A stretch of 64,000 nt of DNA from Lamellibrachia satsuma (lineage: Eukaryota > Annelida > Polychaeta > Sabellida > Siboglinidae). Positions 54,137 through 64,000 of the stretch are shown here, in pieces. The position numbers and the translations under genes were made by a program. Numbering within the stretch: position 1 is the stretch's first letter; each line of letters begins with the position of its first letter. The DNA is taken from positions 9,196,162 to 9,260,161 of the forward strand of contig BSQZ01000006.1 of the NCBI GenBank assembly GCA_033239005.1. Reading direction: 5' to 3'. The notes below the pieces were generated by a model. That model saw only the letters and a program-made list of their open reading frames with translations. It ran no database searches and was not told the origin of the DNA.

Positions 54137-54415
54137 TGTGGGGTAGCATAGCAGTTAGAAGGCCATGCTTTCGATCAGGAGAACCCTGGTTTGAATCCTC
54201 TTGCTGCCGTTTCAAAACTTTGGCAATTTTGTTCATTCAACGCTGCCACAGTTAAATCAGTTGTATAAATGAGTACCTGGCGACAGACAGGTGGATATCA
54301 GAACGAATAGTTTTCGTGCAGTAATTGCAGCATTGCTGAATGCTTCCCAGAGAAGTCAAGATGGCATTGGAATGAACAGGTCTGGCAATGACTGGATACT
54401 GCGCTATATAAGAAC
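54137..54415 (+). mobile_element. tRNA-derived SINE
   Basis: The head carries an A-box-like TAGCATAGCAGTTAG and a B box GGTTTGAATCC (54,188-54,198) at tRNA spacing. A ~200-bp body follows, shared with copies at 57,560-57,810 and 62,835-63,075. The head does not fold as a complete tRNA. Confidence 0.7.
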
Positions 54416-54914
54416 GTACCTCTACTGTTTAATACATTACCGATATACAGCCATACAGCAATAATTTGAGATACGTTGGTGCAAAACTGTGCGCTGGCAT
54501 GCATTAGCATTTTGTATTGTTTGAGGCACAATGAATAGCACTAAGCAGAAAATGTCTTCACATATGAATGCAATGACAAGAATGACATAAGCACATTTGT
54601 GGTTTGTTTATCATTTGACAATATAAGCTACATACAACACACAGTCTATCCTGGCACAGAAGAAATGCAGTCCCCATGCCACTTAAAATGCTTCAAATGA
54701 CGCGTCTGTTGTGACTGTGAAGTCTTCTGGTAAGTTGCTAATACGCAGTACCTCATTACTAGCTGCCAACGAATGCAATAAAACAGGATGATTTCCTCGC
54801 AGCTGCTCTGGAAATATTACCCCTACTCATAGCAACCATTCCTTGGTATATCACGCAGGCACGGTAACATCAAGGGCTAGACTCGTTGGATGTTGATTTG
54901 ATGAGAGCAAGCTG

Positions 54915-54953
54915 TCAAGGGAAAGAGGGTGGAGGCAGGTGTAACGACTGGCT
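54915..54953 (-). CDS. Terminal small exon: [12 protein letters not shown], stop
   Basis: Acceptor TTGTTTCTTTCAG, then 12 codons and TGA. The plus-strand copy at 47,414-47,452 has the same length and stop position. The similarity continues about 100-150 bp into the 3' untranslated region. Confidence 0.55.
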   Translation of the reverse strand, partial: SQSLHLPPPSFP

Positions 54954-57900
54954 CTGAAAGAAACAAGAAAGACAAGTATAAGTGGAGGAACTTTGCATAA
55001 AATAGGTAAATGTTCGTATACGATTGCTTGCTATCTTTTGACATCTACTTACATTGTTCACGTAAGGGCAATTATTACTTTTGCAAACGAATAAGATCAT
55101 GAGCATTATACACCAACATTGTAGAAATGGATCCATAGTGTAATAAAATTATAAACACATAAATACAATACCAATATATATGTTATTATAATTTACAGGA
55201 AGTGTACTTGAACTACAACTACTTTTTGATATAAAATAATATCAATGTGTTTGAATATAAAAAAATACACAATACATCAAGTACACATGTACATGATTCC
55301 ATATCTTGCAGACGACGTGGCATTTACACATACCCAGTACTCTTCGATACTCTGTACTGCAATACTTTTGTTGAATATCACTTACTGTATTATTATCAGG
55401 AATTTGCGATTGATCGTAGTCTGCAGGATACACCATCTGTGTAACAGAATAAATAATATGTATCTGCGAGATAAGTTGACAAGTCAGAATATGCAACATA
55501 TTAAATCAAGTGACACTGAATAATGGTTATAATTTTATACTTTCATATTTAAACTTTTTTAAATGTCAGTTTTAACTTTCCAGGGGCAGAGCCAGGTATA
55601 GCCTTTATAATAATATATGTATATGCTTGTACATAAACATGTATATGCACTATGAAGTAGTCAATATGTTTGCCACAGGTTTTGTTTAGTTTGTAGATAT
55701 TCCTCTCATCATTGTTAATATAAGTAGAAACACTCTTACACAAACATGAATGTCAGATCGGTGCAGCAGCAGAATACTATTACTTTCAGTAAGCAGTAAA
55801 GTTCCTTGTAAACAAACTCAAAAATCAACATTCCAGAAAACCACACAAGCAAATCTTATCATGAGATTTATCTAAAACCTATACGAAATACATTTACATT
55901 GATGCTAACTACTAAAATACAAATGCTCAAAATACTTTTAAATGTTTGGCAACATAATCTAAATGTATTTAAATGCAATCAGGTACACAAATGCAATACA
56001 ATGCAATTACATACACGTGTACTTGACCTGTGTGTGAGAGACAATGCAGCTTTTACATAATATACCCAGTATTTCAGTAACCCACATTACGTTTGCTCAA
56101 TACAACTTACTCTATTAAGAGTAAATTGCATGTGACCATTGCCAGTAGAATATATATATATTGATATATTGGCTTTTTTTAAGACAACAATCAACACAAT
56201 ATATATACACACACACACATACATTTCAAGACACAAATCAGCCCTCTGACACCATTACCTCCAAAATTATGTATACATACGTATTAAAATGTAATGCAAA
56301 ATTGCATGAAAATTGCAAAATAAATCACTAAAAATTGCTGTATCTCAAGAATTTACAAAAGTCCCATTCTAATTTTGTTGTATAAAATTTATTTGTTATC
56401 ATTAATATGCAATAAAATAATAGTTCACTCACAAATCTGAAATTTGGCATCAGAAATTTCAATACAGGTCTAACATGTGTGCCAAATTTCACTAAAAACG
56501 GAGGGAGCCTTGTTTTGGTTGATTTCATATGGAATGACCTTACTACCCCTGGCTAGCGAGATAGGACCAGCATACATTTCACGACTGATCCATTTTATGT
56601 CAAATAAACACACAGCTGGCAACAAAGGTTTAGCAGTGCATGCCTAGCATTACCAAACCATTTCCACTACTAAAATTTAAATAATGAAAAATACATTAAA
56701 TATTAAAATAATGAAAACAATTATTGTCCACTTTGTTTGGTGTAGTATAGGAGAAATGTTCAGATATGTTTGCTTGATACCCTTGACATCTACTTCCAGT
56801 GTCACCTGAGGGCAATTATCACTTTTGCAAATGAATCAGATCATGAATGTTAGACTCATCACTGCATATATGGATCCATGGGTTTTGTCTTAACCCTCAT
56901 TTCAGTAAAATCATTTGACAATTAAAAGACAATGTTTACTTGTGATGCTGGTTGTATCAAAACAATTTCCTCCGTTTTGAGCTTTCAAATGTACACTATA
57001 CATGTTCAATGGCCCACAAGCATCACTATAATTGAAAATGTGTCCAGATGATGACAATATTTGCTGGTGGCACAAGAATTATTAGTGTTGGACTGCTGAA
57101 ACAAAAGCAAGAACTATTGAAAACCAAAGTTCCTTTCATAGAAATGAATTAGAAAAGATCCCTTTTCACAACAGCTAAAGCGACTTCCCACTTCATGTCA
57201 TTCATACGTAGTTTACTTACCCCAGCTGCTGGTAGATTGTTTGTCACATCGTTTGCCACACTCTGAAATAAAATATATATGTGTCAATTGTATTCAACGA
57301 AACTGTCAAATCTGGCAAATGTAACAGAAAAATACAATCGGCTTTTGCTGCATGAAAAATAAACAACCAAAATTTTGTAATTCACATATGAAGATCTAAA
57401 GTCAACCAGAAGAAATACTGAGTTCATATCCAAGTGCTAATAGAACAAATAGTTCATAATATAAAAACCACATTGCTTAGGAGAAAATTTTAAATATTTA
57501 TTGGCTAGTAGATGCCAAACTTTCTGTTGTCCAGTGAGCTACATAATATTTGGATACACCTTTCAAAGTGTGTGCAGTGCAGTAGCAAAACAGTTACAAT
57601 ACTGGCCTCTCAATCAGAAAAGTTGTGTTGTAAATAATCGTGCTGCCATTTCAAAGCTTGTGTTCAACTTTGTTCCCTTGCATTGCCCACTTTACAACTG
57701 TACATATGGTTACAGACAGTGGGGAAATTATGTGAGATAGTAGCTTTTATGCGACAATTGCTACATGGTTGAATGCTTTCCATAGAATGTGTGCTAGAAT
57801 GAACAGGGGTGAAATGTTTGTGAAGTGAAACATGCTTACTGTGTTAATCATAATTACCTCTCAAGAAACTTGCAGTTCGTTTTTGAATATTTCGACTGCA

Positions 57901-58983
57901 TCTCGCAGTCTTCTTCAGCAGACTGAAGTTACGGATGTGTCACATGACCAATGTCATGTGACACAAGCTGGAGTAGGACAATAAAGGAGGCGATTAACAT
58001 CCACAGAAACAAACCTACGCTGAACCGAGACGTCGGCCAGGAGCTCCCACCAGTCCTACTCCAGCTTGTGTCACATGACATTGGTCATGTGACACATCCG
58101 TAACTTCAGTCTGCTGAAGAAGACTGCGAGATGCAGTCGAAATATTCAAAAACGAACTGCAAGTTTCTTGAGAGGTAATTATGATTAATATTAATAACCA
58201 AGAAACCGGATCATCCATCCATTCAAGGATGCTTACTGTGCTTATAATTATATATAATGCATGTCAAGATGGATGTAGACATACAACATGGTTGTTCAAA
58301 TACTTCTTAACATATCCAGAAGGTTTAGTTTTTACATCAGAAGAGCTTTCGCCACTTTCCCAAGGTGGCTTCATCAGTATTAGTAATGATGATGTCCTGG
58401 CAGGATGATATCATCATAGACCTACGGAAGTCTGTAGTTCCCCTCAGCTCAGTTGATCCCTGCCTCTGTCATGTATATCCATATCATGTCTTTCATGTGT
58501 CTTCTCCTTTTGTGGGATTCCCGTCTACCACATTCACACCTTTCTAGTTTGGGAGATGGTTCTTGGTGGTTGCACGGTTTGTAAGGACGGACTTGTTGGT
58601 GGTGGACTGTGACAACCAGGATGTCATCTTTATCAGTACTGTTGAAGCCACCATGGGAAGGTGGTGAAAGCTCTATTGAGGTAAACAAAACTTTTTGGAT
58701 ATGTTAAAAGATGTGTTTGAACATGAAAACAAACTATCCTGAGAAATGTTCAATAATACAATGTGGTTGTACATGTACAATATGGTTGTACATGTACACT
58801 ATGTTTGTACATATACAATATGGTTGTACATGTACAATGAGGCTGTATATGTACAATATGTAGACATACAATATGGTTGTACATGTACATGATGGTTGTA
58901 CGTGTACAATGTGGTTGTATATGTACATGATGTAGACATACAATATGGTTGTATATGATGGTTGAACAATATGTACAATATGA

Positions 58984-59067
<84 letters not shown>

Positions 59068-62000
59068 TGGATGTACATGTACAAGATGGTTGTACATGTA
59101 AAATATAGCTTTAGACATACAATATGGTTGTAAATGCACAAGATGAGAGTACATGTTCAAAATGGTAATACATGTATAAGATGGTTGTACATACAGACTA
59201 TGGTTGTACATGTACAAAATGTTTAGGTATACACGTATAAAATGGTTTCACATGTACACAGCAGTTCTACACATGCATTTTTTCACCAACATATGTTGTT
59301 TTCTAGTGTTAAAATAACCTGTAACTGTGTTCTGAAGCTTACTTACCCCAAAGCCAAGAGCAGACACATCAACACTTGGCTGGTATGGTTGGCTCTACAC
59401 ATGGCATATTCAAGACAAATATTACAAATATGACATGATATTTTAAAGGAATGGGTATAGATAAAGTGAGTAACAAAGTTTTAAAACAAGGTGATAATGT
59501 TGTCTTTACTAGATTGTTGTTTTTATTTCATTTGAGATACTGGAAAATCCCATTGTCATATGTTATATGCTTTTGATCATGTTTTGTATTTTTATGTCAT
59601 AATTTGATGGTATATTTCTGGTAGTAAAATGCCAACTTCTAGGTACAATACCAATATATGTTATTATAATGGTACTAGAAATACAATTACTTCTGATATA
59701 AAATAATAATATAAAATTAATGTGCTTAATACAACCAAGTACACATATACTTGACTCCATTTCTGGCAAATGATGTGGGATTTACACATACCCATTATAT
59801 CGGTACTCTAGTTGCAATACTTCTGCTCTGTATACTTACTGAATGATCAGCTTGTGGCATTGAAGGCAGGATTAATGACAGGCTCTGAAAGAAACAAGAA
59901 AGACAAGTATAAGTGGAGGAACTTAGTATAGAATAGGTAAATGTTCATATACGTTTGCTTGCTATCTTTTGACATGCACCTACTTCCATTATCACTTTTG
60001 CAAATGAATAAGATCATGAGCATTATACACATCACTGTAGATTATGAAGAATGAATAATATTTACCTGTGAGACAAGTTTTTCATCATGTGCCATAGAAT
60101 ATGCACCATATTAAATAGACAGAACATTAATGGATAGTTATCATTGTATACATTTATATTTGAACCTAAATATGTCAATTATAACCTTTTGTAAGCCTCT
60201 GACACGAACTCCCAGAGGAAATAGTTACCATTACTAGAGAACATTTCAAGAAAGATGCCAAAGTCTTCCTTGGTGCCCGGGGTTAGTACCCACCCCCAGC
60301 AGGGAGAGGAACAGCTGCTTTTTTAACGAATAAAATTCCAATAACATATTAATATAATGTATAGGGTAAGTACTAGAAATACAAAATACCTGTGACATCA
60401 ATTGTGTTTAAATACAATCAAGGACACATGTACTTGATTCCGCGCTTGATAGATGATTTGGCATTTATGCATACTCAGCATTCTGATACTCTATACTGCA
60501 ATATTTTGATAAAACTTGCTGGATTATGAACATGTAAAATTATATGAAGTGATAAATCAATATAAAATTAATGTAATTACTGAATCATCAGGTTGTGGCA
60601 TTGGACCACTGCCTGTAGGATACGGAACCTGTGAAACAGAAGAATAACATTTACCTGTGACAAGGCAAGGTTTTTATCATGTGTCATAGAATATACACCA
60701 CAAATAGACAGAAAAGGTTAAAACTAACATGAAAATCAGACAAATTTGAAATCAGAATACTATAACTTTCAGCTGTAAACAGAACAGTTACTTGTAACCA
60801 AAACAAAAATCAACATCCTAGAAAGCCATATCGGAAAATCTTAAAAGATTGATTTAAAACCTTTATGAAACATGACTTTAATTTCAACTATTGTGGATAA
60901 CAGAGTCAGGTATTTAGTAGAATCAAATATATTGGCTGGAACAGAAGAATAATTCCTATTCCTGCTGTATTAAAATGTGTGGCTTAAATGAATGAATCAG
61001 CCACCTAAAAGAATCAAATTGCTCTGACTCGAAGTGATTATATCAAGCAGAGTGTACTATAGAGGAAGGCGGAACATGTTTGCTTGCTGAGGCATGTCCG
61101 CACACCTCGTTATTGACCTAACTGCATTGTATTTGGTTCAAATATTTGAACCCCCGAATTGAACTTTTTGCGTCAGTAAGAAATTATAAACTAAAACGTT
61201 GTTTTTGCAGAATCTCGTGTAATTTTATACATATATTGGTACATAACTCACTCTCTCAATAATGTATGCATATTGGTGTTTATGCATATTTCGAACGTGC
61301 ATCATTAGCATTGACGTTGCACAAATAAACTTCATCGCCATAAACCGCATTTGTGGGAAAAGTTACAATCTTTTCCTGACAACCGTTTGGAGCATATCCG
61401 CATAGGCATGTGCAGATATGTTCATTTATTTACGGATGCATTATTCATTATGTGATATGACATGCACCTTCTGTCTATGTGAATACTCCATCAGTTAACC
61501 CATGTTTCATTATGGAGGGGTGTGACAGGAACCCAGGGGGTGTGAGAGGAACCCAGGGGGTACTCAAAACATTGCCCACTTACTAAAACTTCCTCCTCAA
61601 CTAATTTAGCCCATCGTGAATCAGCTTTGTTACTATCAAAATATGTAGTGTGTAATTTACACAGTTGGTTTAATAAAATAGTACGCACTTTTGTTAAAAT
61701 CATGTAAATAATTGACTTTGATCGTTAGATCTGGTAACTTATGATAGTGTAAATACCCTTGTGTATTATATACAGCTAGACCACTTTTGGCCTTTTTTTT
61801 ATAAAATGTTGACCGGACACTGTCCAAAAATATAACTTAACAGTGTGTCCAATGATTTCACTGAAACTAAATAACAAATGTGTACAAACGAGCTACTCGG
61901 AGTTAGCATATTGTAGTGAATACCAAACATGTTAAATTTTTCAAGAAATGAGTCGGATATAAAAAAATCAAATTGATAATGAACCTGAACATTTCTTGCT

Positions 62001-63844
62001 TGGTTGAGTCATGAATAGAGAAAGAAAGAAAGAGCAGGTAATGGCCTTTCAGTAATAAGATCAACTCACCTATTTCTACAACATTTTATATGGTACGGGT
62101 TTTGTCTTAACCCTCATTTCAGTAGAACCACTTGACAATTTATAGACCATTACTTGTGATGTTTCTGGTTGTATCAAAACAATTTCCTCAGTTTCGAATG
62201 TACACTACACATGTTCAATGGACCACACACATGACTAATTGAAGAATTGTCCAGATGATGACGATAATTGCTGGTGGCACAAGAATTATTAGTGTTGTGC
62301 TGCTAAAACAACCCGTTTAAGCAAGAAATATTGAAAACCTTTCTTAGAAATTAATTAAAAAACATCCCTTATCACAATCGCTAAAGCGACTTCCCCCTTC
62401 GTGTCATTCATGTGTAGTTTACTTACCCCAGTTGCTGGTAGATTGCTTGCCACATCGTTTGCCACATCGTTTGCCACACTCTGAAGTAAAATATCCAGGT
62501 ATATATAATATGTATTATGTCAACTGGCTTCAACAAAACTGTCAAATCTATCAGTTACTGAAAAAATACAATTACTCTTTGATGCGAGGGTACTAAACCA
62601 CCAACATTTTGTAATTCACACACGTAGGTCAAAATTCAAAACCTACTACACTAGTTCACTTGCCCCAGAGGAAATACTGAGTTCATATCCAAGTGCTAAT
62701 AGAAAAACTAAAACCTGGGAACACAATTTCCACATTGCTTAGGAGAAAATTTTAAATATTTGTTGACTAGTAGATGCCAAACTTTCTGTTATCAAGTGAG
62801 CTACTGAATATTTGAATACACCTTTCAAGGTTTATGCAGTGCAGTAGCAAAGTAGTTACAACATCAGCCTCTCAATCAGGAAAGTTTCTTTCAAATACTC
62901 TTGCTGCAATTTCAAAGCTTGTGTGCAACTGTGTTCACTTAGCATTGCCCAGTTTACAACCAGAGGCCCCTATGGATGGGGAAATTATGTGAGATAATAA
63001 CTTTTGTGTAACAATCGCTACATGGTTGAATGCTTTCCATATAATTGTGTGCTAGAATGAACAGGGATGAAGTGTTTGTGAAATGAAACATGCTTTCTGT
63101 GGTCTCAAGGACTGGACACAATACACGTCAAGATGGATGTAGACATAAAACATAGTTGTATGTCTACTTCTTAACATATCAGAGAGGTTTTGTTTACCCC
63201 AGCAGAGCTTTCAGTATTAATGATCTCCAAACTAAGATGATGGGCACCCAGCAAGCATGCACACAATTTTCAAATAAACATTTTATTTAGATGTATTGGT
63301 CACTGCTGTCGTTCCACCCACATAGGTTATTTTCCAGTATTAAAATAACTTGATGTTCCAATGTAAGTAACTGTGTTCTGAAGCTTACTTACCCCAAAGC
63401 CAAAGTTAGATGCATCAGCACCTGGCTGGTATGGTTGATCCTACACATGGACATATGCAAGACAAATATTACAAATTTGACATGCCATTTTATAGGAATT
63501 AGTATAGATAAAGTCAGTAACAAAGATTTAAAACAAGGTGATAATATTGTCTTTACTAAAATGTTGTTTTTATTACATTTGGTAAGATGACAACTTTTAA
63601 ATACAATGCCAATATGTTATTACAGTGGATAGGAATGGTACTTGAAATATAAACACTTCTGATATAAAATAATAATCTAAAATTAATGTGCTTAATATAA
63701 CCAAGTACACATATACTTGAATCCATTTCTAGCAAATGATGTGCAATAAGTCTGCTCTGTTTGACTTACTGTATGATCAGGTTGTGGCATCAAACCATTG
63801 CCTGTAGGATACGGACACTGTGAAGCAGAATGAATAATATTTAC
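54915..63844 (-). CDS. Small-exon cassette gene, family not recognised (9 predicted exons, 5' part outside window)
   Basis: Nine predicted exons, minus strand: 63,844-63,770; 63,440-63,393; 62,480-62,427; 60,628-60,581; 59,884-59,840; 59,394-59,347; 57,262-57,221; 55,463-55,386; 54,953-54,915 (stop TGA). Every one is a multiple of three, phase 0, with GT-AG sites, mostly gtaagt. Joined or skipped in any combination they keep frame. Modules recur in the order PYPTG, QPYQP, SVANDV, then PYPTG again. The peptides are Pro/Tyr/Gly/Asp-rich, with no Cys pattern or transmembrane segment. Introns of corresponding exons are similar, so 4-5 kb units were tandemly duplicated. The layout resembles micro-exon genes known from other animals; function is not inferable. 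The N-terminus is beyond 64,000. Confidence 0.6.
55386..55463 (-). CDS. Small exon 8: IHIIYSVTQ + [17 protein letters not shown]
   Basis: 78 bp from the outer acceptor (TTATCTCGCAG) or 51 bp from the inner one (CTGTTACACAG). Donor gtaagt. Diverged PYPTG-type exon. Confidence 0.55.
57221..57262 (-). CDS. Small exon 7: [14 protein letters not shown]
   Basis: 42 bp, acceptor TTTTATTTCAG, donor gtaagt. Copy of small exon 3. Confidence 0.6.
57560..57810 (+). mobile_element. tRNA-derived SINE, older copy
   Basis: Diverged copy of 54,137-54,415: AGTAGCAAAACAGTTACAAT, TGCTGCCATTTCAAAGCTTG, and later GGTTGAATGCTTTCCATAGA. Confidence 0.5.
57845..58187. repeat. 135-bp inverted repeat with 73-bp loop
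   Basis: Arms 57,845-57,979 and 58,053-58,187 are essentially perfect reverse complements. Each arm contains CTGAAGA, a 6-bp stem GACTGC/GCAGTC, and GAAA. Confidence 0.92.
58294..58722. repeat. 107-bp inverted repeat with 215-bp loop
   Basis: Arms 58,294-58,400 and 58,616-58,722 are diverged reverse complements. The left arm's minus strand carries CTGATGA, a GCCAC/GTGGC stem, and GAAA. A partial remnant is at about 63,165-63,215. Confidence 0.8.
58740..59240. repeat. Degenerate TTGTACATGTACAA repeat around a TA tract
   Basis: Irregular ~19-30 bp units of GGTTGTACATGTACAATATG, each holding the palindrome TGTACATGTACA. A (TA)n run occupies 58,985-59,063. Confidence 0.8.
59347..59394 (-). CDS. 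Small exon 6: [16 protein letters not shown]
   Basis: 48 bp, acceptor CCATGTGTAG, donor gtaagt. Copy of small exon 2. Confidence 0.6.
59840..59884 (-). CDS. Small exon 5: [15 protein letters not shown] (hybrid)
   Basis: 45 bp, acceptor TTGTTTCTTTCAG, donor gtaagt. The first half matches the terminal exon (SLSLNLPP), the second half the end of the PYPTG exon (MPQPDHS). It looks like a recombinant of the two. Confidence 0.55.
60196..60325 (+). mobile_element. LINE tail relic (same family as 1,607-2,737)
   Basis: GAACTCCCAGAGGAAATAGT is shared exactly with 1,905-1,924. TTTCAAGAAAGATGCCAAAG and CTTCCTTGGTGCCCGGGG follow. It lies in an intron of the small-exon gene, as the related relic does in the plus-strand copy. 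Confidence 0.65.
60581..60628 (-). CDS. Small exon 4: [16 protein letters not shown]
   Basis: 48 bp, acceptor CTGTTTCACAG, donor gtaatt. The preceding block is 26 bp, not 27, so only the inner acceptor keeps frame. Confidence 0.55.
61070..62085. other. No supported gene
   Basis: Intronic or intergenic AT-rich sequence. A short duplicated GGGGGTGTGA(C/G)AGGAACCCA lies near 61,518-61,560. Confidence 0.4.
62427..62480 (-). CDS. Small exon 3: [18 protein letters not shown]
   Basis: 54 bp, acceptor TTTTACTTCAG, donor gtaagt. It contains a 12-bp (VAND) duplication absent from the copy at 57,221-57,262. Confidence 0.6.
62835..63075 (+). mobile_element. tRNA-derived SINE, older copy
   Basis: Paralogous to 57,560-57,810 as part of the ~5.2-kb tandem duplication. 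Confidence 0.5.
63393..63440 (-). CDS. Small exon 2: [16 protein letters not shown]
   Basis: 48 bp, acceptor CCATGTGTAG, donor gtaagt. Near-copy of the exon at 59,347-59,394. Confidence 0.6.
63770..63844 (-). CDS. Small exon 1: VNIIHSASQ + [16 protein letters not shown]
   Basis: 75 bp from an upstream acceptor (TTGTTTCACAG), or 48 bp from a second acceptor 27 bp further in (CTGCTTCACAG). Donor gtaagt. Both forms are in phase 0. Confidence 0.6.
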
Positions 63845-64000
63845 CTGTGAAACAAGACAAAGTTTTCATCATGTATCATAGAATGTGCACCACATTAGCT
63901 ATACAGAACAGTGATATTAAATGGTTATAATTTTATATATTTATATCAGAACTTCAATATGTCAAGTTTTAAAATGTCAGGGGAAATGTATTATTGATAT

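Noticed and set aside
54137..54212. True tRNA gene
   Set aside because: A- and B-box-like motifs are present but the arms do not pair and a SINE body follows.
56099..56150. Possible extra PYPTG exon on the minus strand near 56.1 kb
   Set aside because: GGCAATGG and a gtaagt donor remain but there is no AG acceptor and the module peptide is lost; a relic at most.

Overview
The window is eukaryotic and reads like a repeat-rich marine invertebrate genome. It has spliced genes with GT-AG introns, TATA boxes and tRNA-derived SINEs. It also has LINE fragments of several types, a Ty3/gypsy-type LTR element, a hAT-type element and very long CA, TA and GACC runs. The two ependymin-related genes fit a mollusc or another lophotrochozoan or deuterostome, but the species cannot be fixed from sequence alone. 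Almost none of the long open frames are genes: most are read-throughs of simple repeats. The real genes lie in short exons.

Layout. 1-6.6 kb: LINE remnants, one carrying a 77-bp tandem expansion, and simple repeats. 6.665-19.290 kb: one giant palindromic element of 12.6 kb with 5.6-5.9 kb inverted arms, a 1.15 kb centre that is itself palindromic, perfect termini and a 6-bp target duplication (AACGTC). 19.4-31.5 kb: two paralogous five-exon ependymin-related protein genes on the minus strand (19,916-22,294 and 27,849-31,411). A LINE fragment lies between them and large microsatellites lie in their introns. 31.5-39.2 kb: no gene recognised; a CR1-like LINE interrupted by a 14-bp repeat, a 1.46 kb array of 28-bp repeats with higher-order structure, and a 0.9 kb inverted-repeat element. 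39.286-43.930 kb: a Ty3/gypsy-type LTR retrotransposon with almost identical LTRs but a disrupted pol. 44-53.7 kb: LINE tails, two CR1 fragments, a LINE with a 43-bp internal expansion, and a 1.41 kb hAT-type non-autonomous element.

54.9-63.9 kb (minus), with an inverted partial copy at 45.5-47.5 kb (plus): a gene, or gene family, built from small exons of 42-78 bp. All are multiples of three, in phase 0, with clean splice sites. They encode short Pro/Tyr-rich cassettes (PYPTG.., QPYQP.., SVANDV..) repeated in the same order by 4-5 kb tandem duplication and ending in a conserved terminal exon. I do not recognise this family; it is the best candidate here for something undescribed.

The ependymin-related genes should give secreted glycoproteins. 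The downstream copy (27.8-31.4 kb) has a signal peptide, an unusually long pro-region and an RKRR cleavage site before the conserved domain. The other copy has GTG where its paralogue has the ATG start, so it may be inactive. The remaining DNA is mostly mobile elements and their decay products.
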